64,000 nucleotides of DNA from Roseivirga sp. (GTDB lineage: Bacteria; Bacteroidota; Bacteroidia; Cytophagales; Cyclobacteriaceae): positions 1 to 64,000 of the forward strand of contig JAJCYM010000057.1 of NCBI GenBank assembly GCA_029262895.1, read 5' to 3'. Position numbers and translations under genes: made by a program. Positions 7,671 to 15,975 of this stretch are shown piece by piece; position 1 is the stretch's first letter; each line of letters opens with the position of its first letter. The notes below the pieces were generated by a model. The model was not told the DNA's origin, made no database searches, and was given only the letters and a program-made list of their open reading frames with translations.

Positions 7671-9199
7671 TGAACTTTAAGATGAAATTGACCCTCCGCC
7701 CATTAATTCTTTTCATACTATTCGCCCTTAGCATTCAACTAGGACAGGCACAACAATTCAATTTTTCTCAATACAATTTTACCGACCAGCGCGTAAATCC
7801 AGCCTTGGTTGGAATAGGGAACTATTGGAAGTTGGGCGGTATACATAGGGAACAAAACACCGGACCAGATTTTGATATAAAAAGTACTGCGATTGCTGGG
7901 AGTTACCCTTTTGTAAAGGCCAATGATGCCGGTGTTTTTGGAGGACTAGGCATTACCCTTTTGGATGATAAGGCAGGGGTTGGTCAATCCTTCAAAATTC
8001 AGGAAGTCGGTTTGAGTTATGCCATGCAGGTGAGATTAGGAGCCAATCAACAGTTGGCCCTAGGTGTAAGCGGTTTTTATCAGACCAGAAAATTTGGGCT
8101 TGATGACCTTATTACGAATTCGCAATTTATTCCCGGCCGAGGTTTCGATACATCATTAGATAATGGTGAGACCTCTGGCCAACTTCAACGCTCATTTTAC
8201 AGAACAGGTGTCGGGCTTCATTGGGAGAAGCGTGATGAAAACGATTTTAGAAAAAGCCATTTTGGCTTGTCAGCCTTCGACCTGAACAGAGCGAACGAGG
8301 CTTTTGTGGATTCGACATTTAGAACAGATCCCAGTTATATGGTAAGTGCCGGATTGGAATTGTTAAAAATAGGATCGTTCAGTGTTTATCCGGAAGTTCT
8401 ATACACGCATACAGGAGGGAAAAACAGTGTAAATGCCGGTGTCAATGCCCGCTATGATTTGGCCGACAACAGTTATTTCATGTTTCAGGGGCAATACCTT
8501 ACTGGGGGAGAATTTGTGGCAGGAGTGCAGTTTAGCAAGGATGATTTCAGGGTTGGGTTGAGTTATGATGTAGCGATAGATGCAGTAAACACAGGCAATC
8601 AGGGTGCCTTCGAAATTGGGTTTGAATTCAGGGGTCTTGTAAAAAGTAAGTCAAAGCCAGAAAAAAAACGCAGGAAAAAGCCCGCGAAGAAAACGACAAC
8701 ACAAGTACCTCCTGTTAAGGAAGAGGTGATTAAAAAAGAAGAGGTGCCAGAACCTGAACCAAAAGAAAAAGAAACAATAGAAGTTGTACCAGCCGAAACG
8801 GATACCGTACAAATTAAAACAGATACAGGTGTTGAAGGGTTAGAATTCGAACCCTTTGAGGTTGAGCGAATCACAAAACATTTTGGCTTCGATTTCAACA
8901 AGGCGGAGATCACACCAGACATCCGCACCTATTTGGACGAGTTGGTTCAAAAGCTAAATGATGGATCTTACATCAAGGTGGAGATTGAGGGTCACACGGA
9001 TAATATTGGCAGTGCTGAGGTAAACAAAAGGTTGTCAACTGCACGGGCAAATGCGGTTAGAGGTTATCTCATTAGTAAAGGGATTTCGGCAGCTCAACTG
9101 AAAGCTTCAGGCAAGGGTGAGCTAGAGCCGATAAGTTCGAATAGTACCGCCAAAGGAAGAGCACTCAATCGTAGAGTCGAAATGATCATTTATCGCTAA
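7670..9199 (+). CDS. PorP/SprF-family outer-membrane protein fused to OmpA domain
   Basis: 509 residues. A signal peptide (LILFILFALSIQLGQAQ) is followed by a PorP/SprF beta-barrel (about 28-315), opening with the family pattern FNFSQYNFTDQRVNPALVG and repeating short beta strands. A Lys/Pro/Glu-rich linker (about 325-390) leads to an OmpA-like peptidoglycan-binding domain (about 400-509: HFGFDFNKAEITPDIRTYL, IEGHTDNIGSAEVNKRLS, ARANAVRGYLISKGISAAQL, GRALNRRVEM), with the conserved Asp and Arg for diaminopimelate binding. PorP/SprF proteins help type IX cargo reach and stay on the surface; the OmpA part would anchor this one to the cell wall. Last gene of the sigma-TonB-cargo operon, with its ATG inside the cargo stop codon. 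The fused form, rather than PorP alone, is less usual. Confidence 0.87.
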   Translation: MNFKMKLTLRPLILFILFALSIQLGQAQQFNFSQYNFTDQRVNPALVGIGNYWKLGGIHREQNTGPDFDIKSTAIAGSYPFVKANDAGVFGGLGITLLDDKAGVGQSFKIQEVGLSYAMQVRLGANQQLALGVSGFYQTRKFGLDDLITNSQFIPGRGFDTSLDNGETSGQLQRSFYRTGVGLHWEKRDENDFRKSHFGLSAFDLNRANEAFVDSTFRTDPSYMVSAGLELLKIGSFSVYPEVLYTHTGGKNSVNAGVNARYDLADNSYFMFQGQYLTGGEFVAGVQFSKDDFRVGLSYDVAIDAVNTGNQGAFEIGFEFRGLVKSKSKPEKKRRKKPAKKTTTQVPPVKEEVIKKEEVPEPEPKEKETIEVVPAETDTVQIKTDTGVEGLEFEPFEVERITKHFGFDFNKAEITPDIRTYLDELVQKLNDGSYIKVEIEGHTDNIGSAEVNKRLSTARANAVRGYLISKGISAAQLKASGKGELEPISSNSTAKGRALNRRVEMIIYR

Positions 9200-9284
9200 A
9201 TCAGATACCGTTCATTGGATATATGAGCTGGTTTCGACCCATTTGCTATTAATTTTTTATATTTCTCCATAACTGTTTAACCGA

Positions 9285-9746
9285 ATGAAGTCGATTTTCT
9301 TTCTAAAAAGCACGCTAACCTGTGTGCTATTTTCACTAATCGTATGGTCCTGTACAAGCCCTGAAGATCAATCTGAAAAGATGTTGGGGGAATGGTACAA
9401 TGAATCTTTGGGGGTGCGTATAGATGCCAGTCATGGAGGAACTACAATGTATGAGGTTCCGAAAGGAAAATGGGAAGAGGTGCTGAAAATCAAACCCATC
9501 CAAACAATCTATAAAGATGATGGCACTTACAATTCCACTTACTGGGATTTGGATGGCACCGTGATGCGTGAAACCGGGGGTGAATGGGAAATGGTTGGCG
9601 ACACTTTATTCTTAACAGATAGCGGAGTGCGAACGGGGTATCATGTAGAATGGATGGAGGGCAAGGCAGCGTTTTCCGGATACCTGGATTGGGATAGTGA
9701 CGGAGATGAGGACGATCTATATAGAGGTGTCCAAATCAAGAAGTGA
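9285..9746 (+). CDS. Putative lipoprotein, function unknown
   Basis: 153 residues. The N-terminus is a lipoprotein signal with the lipobox cysteine at about residue 23 (FSLIVWSCTS), followed by an acidic, mainly beta-strand domain (LGEWYNESLGVRIDAS, KWEEVLKIKPIQTIYKDDG, GGEWEMVGDTLFLTDSG). The strand pattern and the position of Trp-Tyr near the start resemble small Bacteroidota lipocalin-like lipoproteins that begin with a LxGxW motif, but I cannot name the family. It lies 85 bp after the PorP-OmpA gene and 24 bp before the DUF1761 gene, on the same strand; it may have its own promoter. Likely in the inner or outer membrane, facing the periplasm. Confidence 0.72.
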   Translation: MKSIFFLKSTLTCVLFSLIVWSCTSPEDQSEKMLGEWYNESLGVRIDASHGGTTMYEVPKGKWEEVLKIKPIQTIYKDDGTYNSTYWDLDGTVMRETGGEWEMVGDTLFLTDSGVRTGYHVEWMEGKAAFSGYLDWDSDGDEDDLYRGVQIKK

Positions 9747-9770
9747 CTTTTTTAACCAAAACTATATACT

Positions 9771-10193
9771 ATGGATTTATCAACTATTAACTGGCTAGCT
9801 GTTATAGCGGCAGCTGTAGCCTATTTTATTTTGGGGGCCATTTGGTTCGGACCAATTTTCGGAAAGGCCTGGCAAAGAGGAGTGGGCCTGTCAGATGAAG
9901 AAGTGAAAAGTGGGAGTATGGGCAAGATGTTGGGCACTGTCTTCGTAATGGCCCTAATTGTCTCTTTTGGAATGGCCATGTTCTTTTTCGGCTTCGGTAC
10001 CGATCCTGAAAACCCAATGACCTTAACGATGGGAGCAATGTACGGAGCAATGTCCGGTGTATTCTTTGTTCTGCCCACCAAGGCAATGGACTATGTGATG
10101 GCCAGGAAATCCTGGGGACTCGTTTTTATAGAATCCTTTTATCATATCGTTGGCTTTGTGATTGTGGGAATAATCCTTGGCGTCTGGCAGTAG
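9771..10193 (+). CDS. DUF1761-family small integral membrane protein
   Basis: 140 residues, almost entirely hydrophobic, with four predicted membrane helices (about 7-28, 52-72, 78-98, 112-138). The DUF1761 family pattern is visible: an N-terminal NWLAVIAAAVAYFILGAIWF segment, then a WFGPIFGKAWQRGVGLS loop, and a final helix ending FVIVGIILGVWQ. The biochemical role of the family is unknown. It is the last rightward gene of this block and is followed by a strong rho-independent terminator. Confidence 0.8.
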   Translation: MDLSTINWLAVIAAAVAYFILGAIWFGPIFGKAWQRGVGLSDEEVKSGSMGKMLGTVFVMALIVSFGMAMFFFGFGTDPENPMTLTMGAMYGAMSGVFFVLPTKAMDYVMARKSWGLVFIESFYHIVGFVIVGIILGVWQ

Positions 10194-10220
10194 AAGAGAG
10201 TTGAACAAGAAATATCAAGG

Positions 10221-10247
10221 CCCTGACGACATTGTCAGGGTTTTTTT
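10221..10247 (+). terminator. Rho-independent terminator
   Basis: Stem ccctgac (10221-10227) / gtcaggg (10234-10240), loop gacatt, followed directly by seven T (10241-10247). It ends transcription of the rightward genes 28 bp after the DUF1761 stop. Confidence 0.88.
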
Positions 10248-10290
10248 GTGGCCAGGTTTGTCAAATTTTGAAAGTGACAAACCTGGTCAC
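10248..10290. other. Long near-perfect hairpin between convergent genes
   Basis: The 16-bp arms (10248-10263 and 10275-10290) pair fully except for one G-T, around an 11-base loop. The core arm is ccaggtttgtca / tgacaaacctgg. It starts directly after the T-run of the terminator and lies 14 bp before the stop of the leftward epimerase-like gene, so it could act as the leftward terminator or as an RNA-stabilising 3' hairpin. There is no T-run on the leftward side. Confidence 0.6.
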
Positions 10291-10303
10291 ACACTTTTGG
10301 TTA

Positions 10304-11104
10304 TTAGAAGCTTATTGGATCGGCAAATCTGAACTGGTAATCCAATGCTTCCTGAATATTTGAATTCACCACCTTATGAGGAATCACTTCCGGCTCAACC
10401 CAAACCGGCTTTTCAAAACCGTGTTTTTGAGCCATGGCTTCATGAACTTGTTTTCGGGTAGGATGCGAGGGGGCAACTAAGTTCAAAGTTCCAAGTTTCG
10501 AGTTTTGGGTTTGGATCAGTTTGTGAATAATGCCAATTACATCTTCCCGATGGATGTAATTGACGGGCGTATTGGCTCCGGGAGTTTCCTTGCTGGAAAA
10601 CCATTTTCCCGGAATTCGACTTCCACCCATCAATCCACCGCAGCGTAAAACAATTAATTCAGAGTTAATCTGTCTGATTTGTTTTTCGGCCTGTACAACG
10701 GCTTCTTTCGAACCATTTTGAAGGTCGGCTTCAGTATTTTCATTCACTTCACCCCCAGTGTTAGGGTAATAGGCGGTTGAACTAACAAATACCACCTTAG
10801 GGACTTTATGTTCTTCAATCAGGTACTTCAAATACTTGATTTGCTCTTCATAAAAAGAAGGAGGATTCTTTTTTCTGCTCGGTGGTATATTGACAATGAG
10901 TATATCTGTTTCGAACAGCTGATTAAAGCCTTTGCCAGATGGCATGGGTTCCAGCTTGAACAGGGTCGGTGCAATGCCGGCATTTTCGATCTCCTTGAAT
11001 TTCTCCGGGCTGGTTGTACTACCGAGGACTTGATGACCTTCTTCAACCAACCTCTTTCCAAGAGGTAGGCCTAACCAGCCACAACCGATAATTGAAATTT
11101 GCAT
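10304..11104 (-). CDS. NAD(P)-dependent epimerase/dehydratase-like (extended SDR) protein
   Basis: 266 residues. It begins with a Rossmann NAD(P)-binding motif, IIGCGWLGLPLGKRLVEEGH (GxGxxG-type), the form seen in the atypical YeeZ-like SDR group. Further SDR features are ILIVNIPPSRK (strand beta-4), VFVSSTAYYP (catalytic Ser followed by Tyr in place of the usual YxxxK spacing), and VLRCGGLMGGSRIPG. A substrate-binding C-terminal region carries YIHREDVIGIIHKLI. Members of this group are often annotated as NAD-dependent epimerases, but their reaction is not established. Cytoplasmic. It stands alone on the leftward strand, after the small membrane protein at 11140-11364, and may share a transcript with it (35-bp gap). 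Confidence 0.8.
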   Translation of the reverse strand: MQISIIGCGWLGLPLGKRLVEEGHQVLGSTTSPEKFKEIENAGIAPTLFKLEPMPSGKGFNQLFETDILIVNIPPSRKKNPPSFYEEQIKYLKYLIEEHKVPKVVFVSSTAYYPNTGGEVNENTEADLQNGSKEAVVQAEKQIRQINSELIVLRCGGLMGGSRIPGKWFSSKETPGANTPVNYIHREDVIGIIHKLIQTQNSKLGTLNLVAPSHPTRKQVHEAMAQKHGFEKPVWVEPEVIPHKVVNSNIQEALDYQFRFADPISF

Positions 11105-11139
11105 GGAATTGGCTAGTTAGACTTTTTTAATGAGATATC

Positions 11140-11364
11140 TTATTTCGGCCGCCTCTCTTTCTTTCGTTTAAAGTAGAGTATAACATATAGGGTGAGGATG
11201 AGATAGATTACAATGTGCTTGTACCATTCGATTATGGTCCAATTATCGAAGTTATCAGGGAAGCGAATCTTCTCAATCCACATGTAGCTAAAGATAACGA
11301 AACCGAAAACAGCCCAGGCTAAAATAAAAGGGTTGAAAATATATTTTTCTTTAATCTTAATCAT
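11140..11364 (-). CDS. Small membrane protein, unknown function
   Basis: 74 residues with two clear membrane helices (about 10-30, NPFILAWAVFGFVIFSYMW, and about 46-66, HIVIYLILTLYVILYF) and a strongly basic tail (KRKKERRPK), which suggests that both ends are cytoplasmic. The leader has no obvious Shine-Dalgarno, as is usual in this phylum. I do not recognise a family. The compositional pattern is protein-like, so it is probably a real gene. It sits 35 bp upstream of the epimerase-like gene in the same direction. Confidence 0.55.
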   Translation of the reverse strand: MIKIKEKYIFNPFILAWAVFGFVIFSYMWIEKIRFPDNFDNWTIIEWYKHIVIYLILTLYVILYFKRKKERRPK

Positions 11365-11716
11365 AAGATTTATTTCTTATCAGCGCGCGTCATACACCGG
11401 GCAAACTGAGCAGCCATTACTAAGAAGACCAAATTCTGAAGCAACCCTTATTCCAACTTTTTTAAACAACTTGATTGCGGCCTTTCTAAAGGCTTTACTT
11501 CCTGAATTAGACTTAAATATAAACAAGAAAGAGTTAATTGGAAAACGGAATTATCCAATTTTGAAAAACCATATTAAACCTAAAGAACTATATAGGCAGG
11601 TATCTAATAGTCATTAGAAAGCCAGTTTCTAGAGATTCCTGATAAATCTTTTTCCATGTAAAAATTGAAAAAGTATTTTCCGGAATAACGTTCTATCATG
11701 GTTTTAGGAATGCTGT
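11365..11716. other. 352-bp intergenic region without a supportable gene
   Basis: AT-rich sequence between the small membrane gene and the 3' end of bshA (both leftward). An open frame runs on the + strand from 11333 to 11617, but it has no recognisable domain and overlaps the start of the small membrane gene. I see no tRNA, terminator hairpin or repeat. It probably contains the promoter for the leftward 11364 gene. Confidence 0.5.
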
Positions 11717-12856
11717 TTATTGCGCTGCAGTCAATACTTCTTGAGCAACTTCCTCATAAAATTGCTCGTAAATCGGCAGTATTTTAACAATGTCAAACTC
11801 TTTGGCTTGCTTGAGTGCATTGGCCTTAAACGTGGCTAGGTTATCATCACTGAGTATATGCAGGGCATTTTTCGTCATATCAGCTATATCACCAATTTTT
11901 GAATTAAAACCTGTGACACCATTGATATTCAGTTCAGGAATACCTCCCGCATTACTACTGATCAAAGGAACCTCGCATGCCATGGCTTCAAGGGCGGCCA
12001 ATCCAAAACTCTCTTTTTCTGAAGGCATAATGAACAAGTCAGCCACCGATAGAACTTCCTGCACCGCCTCCAGTTTTCCTAAGAATCGCACATCTTCTAT
12101 AATGCCCAACTCTCGGCATACATTCTCAATATGACCACGTTCAGGTCCGTCACCTACGAGTAGCAACCTAGCCGGCACAGTATCCTGAATTTGATGGAAA
12201 ACGCGCACCACATCATCTACACGCTTCACTTTTCTAAAATTGGAAGTGTGCACGATTAATTTTTCACCATTAGGACAAATGGCAGTTTTGAAATGATCTT
12301 TGTGTTCTTTTTTAAACTTTTCCAGATCAATAAAATTGGGTATGACTTTAATATCACGCGTGATATTAAAGTGCTTATAAGTGTCTTTTTTAAGATCTTC
12401 GGATACGGAAGTCACCCCATCCGATTGATTAATGCTAAAAGTAACCACTGGCTCATAGGAGGGATCTTTCCCCACCAGAGTGATGTCGGTTCCGTGCAAG
12501 GTTGTGATCACCGGCATCTCAATACCTTCTCCCTTAAGGATTTGCTTGGCCATTACAGCGGCTGAGGCATGAGGAATGGCATAGTGCACATGGAGCAAAT
12601 CCAACTGCTCGTACTTCGCTACATCCACCATTTTACTGGCTAGTGCCAATTCATAAGGGGGATATTTGAATAGGGGGTAAGACCGAATATCTACTTCATG
12701 GTAGAACAGGTTTTCATTGAAGAAATCTAACCTGGTGGGTTGTGAATAGGTGATAAAGTGAACTTTATGACCTTGTTTGGCTAAGCCAATTCCCAATTCG
12801 GTTGCTACAACACCACTACCTCCATAGGTAGGGTAACAGACGATGCCTATATTCAT
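11717..12856 (-). CDS. bshA: BshA, N-acetyl-alpha-D-glucosaminyl L-malate synthase
   Basis: 379-residue GT-B glycosyltransferase (family GT4) that joins GlcNAc from UDP-GlcNAc to L-malate, the first step of bacillithiol synthesis. The N-terminus MNIGIVCYPTYGGSGVVATE is the BshA signature, followed by DLLHVHYAIPHA and VITTLHGTDITLVG. The C-terminal half has the nucleotide-sugar site HTSNFRKVKRVDD and the E-x7-E motif EKESFGLAALE. Length matches the family. Cytoplasmic. bshB and bshC are not in the window. Its start lies 38 bp after the GH3/serine-hydrolase stop, so the two leftward genes may be co-transcribed. The coding sequence contains a perfect 28-bp palindrome (listed separately). Confidence 0.93.
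   Translation of the reverse strand: MNIGIVCYPTYGGSGVVATELGIGLAKQGHKVHFITYSQPTRLDFFNENLFYHEVDIRSYPLFKYPPYELALASKMVDVAKYEQLDLLHVHYAIPHASAAVMAKQILKGEGIEMPVITTLHGTDITLVGKDPSYEPVVTFSINQSDGVTSVSEDLKKDTYKHFNITRDIKVIPNFIDLEKFKKEHKDHFKTAICPNGEKLIVHTSNFRKVKRVDDVVRVFHQIQDTVPARLLLVGDGPERGHIENVCRELGIIEDVRFLGKLEAVQEVLSVADLFIMPSEKESFGLAALEAMACEVPLISSNAGGIPELNINGVTGFNSKIGDIADMTKNALHILSDDNLATFKANALKQAKEFDIVKILPIYEQFYEEVAQEVLTAAQ
12345..12372. repeat. Perfect 28-bp palindrome inside bshA
   Basis: The left arm actttaatatcacg (12345-12358) is followed directly by its exact reverse complement (12359-12372), with no spacer; the centre is ACGCGT. On the coding strand it spans the codons for FNITRDIK plus flanking bases. 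It may be chance constrained by the conserved protein sequence, or a protein-binding dyad. Confidence 0.9.
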
Positions 12857-12894
12857 AAATTTGACCTTTCAACGCTGAGCTAATTGTTAACTCA

Positions 12895-15825
12895 CTAATG
12901 TCCCTTAAAGTTCCAGATGGATTCATAGATAAGGTCCTGAATTCTGGTACGAACATTTGAGGAGAGCAGTTTTGTATTTGATGCGTCCGGATAAATTCTG
13001 TTGGAAAGAAAAATGTATACCAGTTCATTTTCAGGGTCGGCCCAAACGGCTGTGCCGGTAAAGCCGGTATGACCAAAGGTCGAGTTTGAAGCATATTTGG
13101 ATGTAGGCCCCCCATTCAATGTGATGTCAGGTTTGTCCCAACCCATGCCCCTACGATTGCCTTGATATTGCTGAGCTGTGAATTGCGGTATGGTCTCTTT
13201 TTGGAAAAAGGCCTTACCACCATAATTGCCCAGTTGCAGGTTCATCTGCATTAGAATCGCCAGATCATGTGCATTGCTAAACAAACCGGCATGGCCCGCT
13301 ATGCCGCCTACCATGGCGGCTCCCTGATCATGTACCAAACCACAGACCAGCGCATCCCGAAAAGCCTCGTCATCTTCTGTTGGTGCAATTTGATCATAGA
13401 ATTCCTTTTCTCTGGGCAGGTAGGTGAGGGTTTGCAACCCAAGGGGTGCATAAATCTGATTTTCCAAAAACTCATTGATCGGTTGGTCAAGGAGTCGTTC
13501 TGCCAATCTGAAGAACAGATAATAGCCCATGTCAGAATACAGGTAATCGTATTTTTTTTCTCCCCGAGGCAGCCTTCTTAATGGTGCCTTCACTATCCAG
13601 TTCCACATTGAATCCGCTAGGGCCGGGTTTCCATAGAGGTCATCGGCCAGTTGGTAATCAAAGCCATCACCGGGGGAATTTTGATAGAGGTCTTCGTTTA
13701 ATTCACCCTTTGTGAGGGTTCGCTTCCAAAAAGGGATAAAGGGTTGTAGTCCTGCCTGATGGGTGAGTATATCCCTCAATTTTAGGTGCTCCTTATCTGT
13801 TCCTTTAAGCTCTGGCAAGTAGGTGCCAATGGCCTCATTCATGTCTATCAGTTGCCTTTCCCAAAGGTGCATCAGTGTTTGCGTGGTTGCCGCTACTTTG
13901 GTAATGGAAGCGATATCATACATGGTTTGGTTGGTCACCTTCTTTTGCTGCGCATAGGTTTGATAACCATAGTTTTTATTAAAAACGATTTTCCCCTTTC
14001 GGGCAACCAGCACCTGGCCTCCGGGGGTGGCTTTGCGTTGGATGGCCCTGGCCATGATTTGGTCAATTCCAGCAAGTATTTTGCCATCCATACCCGCTTC
14101 CTCCGGACTTCCATAGCCAAATCTGGAAGCACTGAGCGTTTGTATACCTGTGCCAGCCTTAAAGCTGTTTCCGGCTGATATAGGCAGCTTTCCCTCTGCG
14201 CTTATGGCACCGAAGATAATCTGAGGAACAATTTCCTGGGTGATTGAATTGTCTTCGTAGGTGCAGATAATGTTCTTCACGCCTTCGAAATATTGCAGGC
14301 TGTAGGCATTGCCAAAAACCACAACAATCACTTTGGTCTTTTGCTGAAGCTGCTTGATAAATGCAATCTCATCGTCCTTCACCTTATGTTGATCTCTAGG
14401 AGAATTGGTAATGCCCTGATAGCCTACCACCACCACATCATAAGCAGACAATTGATCCATTAGACTATCTCCAATACTATCGGCTTTGAGATGCTCAAAC
14501 TTGGAATAGCGATCCAAAGTCTTGTTGAAAATGTAGGCGTCTTTTTTACCGAAAGTAACGGAGGCAAAACGGGTGCTGTCCAATCGGATTGTGGGCATTA
14601 AGTTGTCAGTATTGTCAACCACCGTGATGGCTTTTTGGAAGAGGAGCCGGTTGAGCATATTGGCCTGGCTATTATTTAGTCTTGCTGATAAATTGTCTGT
14701 AGAAATTGGTTCGTATTGGTTTAGTCCGGCCCAGTATTTGGCACGAAGCACTTTTTTGACCCTTTCATTTAGAGACTCCAGGCTTAGGTCATTTTTCTTC
14801 AACGCCTTTTGAATTTGAACGATTGCTTTTGGCACATCTAATGGAAAAAGAATAACATCATTGCCAGCCATAAGCGCCTTGACATCAGCCTCTCCAGGTT
14901 CATAATATTTGGCCACGCCCTGCATGTTCATGGCATCTGTAAGGGTCAGACCATCGAATTTCAAGTCATTTCTGAGCAGATCAGTTGTAACTTTGGACGA
15001 AAGCGTTGTGGGAGTTCTTGGCCGATTATCATAAGCCGGGATTTGTAAATGGGCAACCATCACACTCATTAAACTGTCATGCATCAGAGCCTTGAAAGGG
15101 TAGAGCTCAATACTATCCATACGCGCACGGCTGTGGAGAATTACTGGTAGCTCAAGATGTGAATCTGCATCAGTATCTCCATGGCCGGGAAAATGCTTGG
15201 CATTGGCAATAATCTGGTTGTCCTGCATGCCCCTCATATAGGCTATGCCCTTTTTCGCCACATTGTGCTTGTCTTCTCCAAATGAGCGATATCCAATTAC
15301 AGGATTTTGCGGGTTGACGTTCACATCAACCACCGGAGCAAAATTCATATGCATATCCATAGTGTGGAATTGATTGGCCACCTGCTTACCCATTTCATAG
15401 ATCCATTTGTTATCCTGAATGGCTCCCAAGGTCATTTGTTTGGGGAAACTAATGGTGCTGTCAAGACGCATTCCCAGACCCCATTCGGCATCCATGGCCA
15501 GCCAAAGGGGTACTTTCGCCAACTTCTGGTAACGGTTGGTGAGATTAGCCTGACGAGCAGGTCCGCCTTGAAAAAAGATCAGGCCACCCACATGATGTTT
15601 GGTGATCAACTCATCGATTTCCTTGTAGTGAGTTTCGTTCCGATTGGAGTAGGCGGCAACCATAAAAAGCTGTCCGAGTCGTTCGTCCGGAGTCATGGCC
15701 TGAAAGACGCTATCCACCCATGATTCCTGAGCCACGGTATCTATACGGTGATAGATTTTTTGTCCAATGGCCGTTGATGTCAACAAAAGCAGCATCAATA
15801 TGCCGGGGGTAACTTTTTTTAACAT
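12895..15825 (-). CDS. GH3 beta-N-acetylhexosaminidase-like / serine hydrolase (class C beta-lactamase-like) fusion
   Basis: 976 residues, with a signal peptide (GILMLLLLTSTAIGQ). Residues about 30-380 are a glycoside hydrolase 3 domain of NagZ type: WLAMDAEWGLGMRL, KHFPGHGDTDADSHLELP near 210-227 (the mobile loop with the His-Asp pair), and LTDAMNMQGV with the aspartate nucleophile. A GH3 C-terminal alpha/beta domain follows (about 400-560). The final 360 residues are a penicillin-binding/class C beta-lactamase-like domain with SITK (S-x-x-K, near 640), the YSD motif near 763 and HTG near 917. The combination is known in Bacteroidota and suggests a periplasmic or surface enzyme acting on muropeptides or other beta-GlcNAc compounds. 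All visible catalytic residues are present. Its substrate is not settled by sequence. Confidence 0.9.
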   Translation of the reverse strand: MLKKVTPGILMLLLLTSTAIGQKIYHRIDTVAQESWVDSVFQAMTPDERLGQLFMVAAYSNRNETHYKEIDELITKHHVGGLIFFQGGPARQANLTNRYQKLAKVPLWLAMDAEWGLGMRLDSTISFPKQMTLGAIQDNKWIYEMGKQVANQFHTMDMHMNFAPVVDVNVNPQNPVIGYRSFGEDKHNVAKKGIAYMRGMQDNQIIANAKHFPGHGDTDADSHLELPVILHSRARMDSIELYPFKALMHDSLMSVMVAHLQIPAYDNRPRTPTTLSSKVTTDLLRNDLKFDGLTLTDAMNMQGVAKYYEPGEADVKALMAGNDVILFPLDVPKAIVQIQKALKKNDLSLESLNERVKKVLRAKYWAGLNQYEPISTDNLSARLNNSQANMLNRLLFQKAITVVDNTDNLMPTIRLDSTRFASVTFGKKDAYIFNKTLDRYSKFEHLKADSIGDSLMDQLSAYDVVVVGYQGITNSPRDQHKVKDDEIAFIKQLQQKTKVIVVVFGNAYSLQYFEGVKNIICTYEDNSITQEIVPQIIFGAISAEGKLPISAGNSFKAGTGIQTLSASRFGYGSPEEAGMDGKILAGIDQIMARAIQRKATPGGQVLVARKGKIVFNKNYGYQTYAQQKKVTNQTMYDIASITKVAATTQTLMHLWERQLIDMNEAIGTYLPELKGTDKEHLKLRDILTHQAGLQPFIPFWKRTLTKGELNEDLYQNSPGDGFDYQLADDLYGNPALADSMWNWIVKAPLRRLPRGEKKYDYLYSDMGYYLFFRLAERLLDQPINEFLENQIYAPLGLQTLTYLPREKEFYDQIAPTEDDEAFRDALVCGLVHDQGAAMVGGIAGHAGLFSNAHDLAILMQMNLQLGNYGGKAFFQKETIPQFTAQQYQGNRRGMGWDKPDITLNGGPTSKYASNSTFGHTGFTGTAVWADPENELVYIFLSNRIYPDASNTKLLSSNVRTRIQDLIYESIWNFKGH

Positions 15826-15884
15826 GGGGGCGTTAACTTTTTATACCAACAAATAAAACATAAATTTGTTTCAACGCGCTTCTT

Positions 15885-15945
15885 TTCAGAATAACAAGCG
15901 TGTTTTTCTGAAGTGAAATCGTCAAAATTTGATTAGATTCACTTC
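15885..15945. promoter_or_regulatory. Two inverted repeats in divergent promoter region
   Basis: In the 150-bp gap between the divergent GH3-fusion and 15976 genes, ttcagaa/ttctgaa (15885-15891, 15906-15912) and gaagtgaa/ttcacttc (15910-15917, 15938-15945) form overlapping dyads. They could be operator half-sites for both genes; the assignment is tentative. Confidence 0.3.
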
Positions 15946-15975
15946 TATCAACGACAAGAAAGGGAGGCGATTATT

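Noticed and set aside
11333-11617. 94-codon open frame on the + strand
   Set aside because: No recognisable domain, overlaps the start of the small membrane gene on the other strand, and its composition resembles translated AT-rich intergenic DNA.
12895-15825. GH3/serine-hydrolase fusion as a novel enzyme
   Set aside because: All motifs are intact and this fusion is already common in Bacteroidota.
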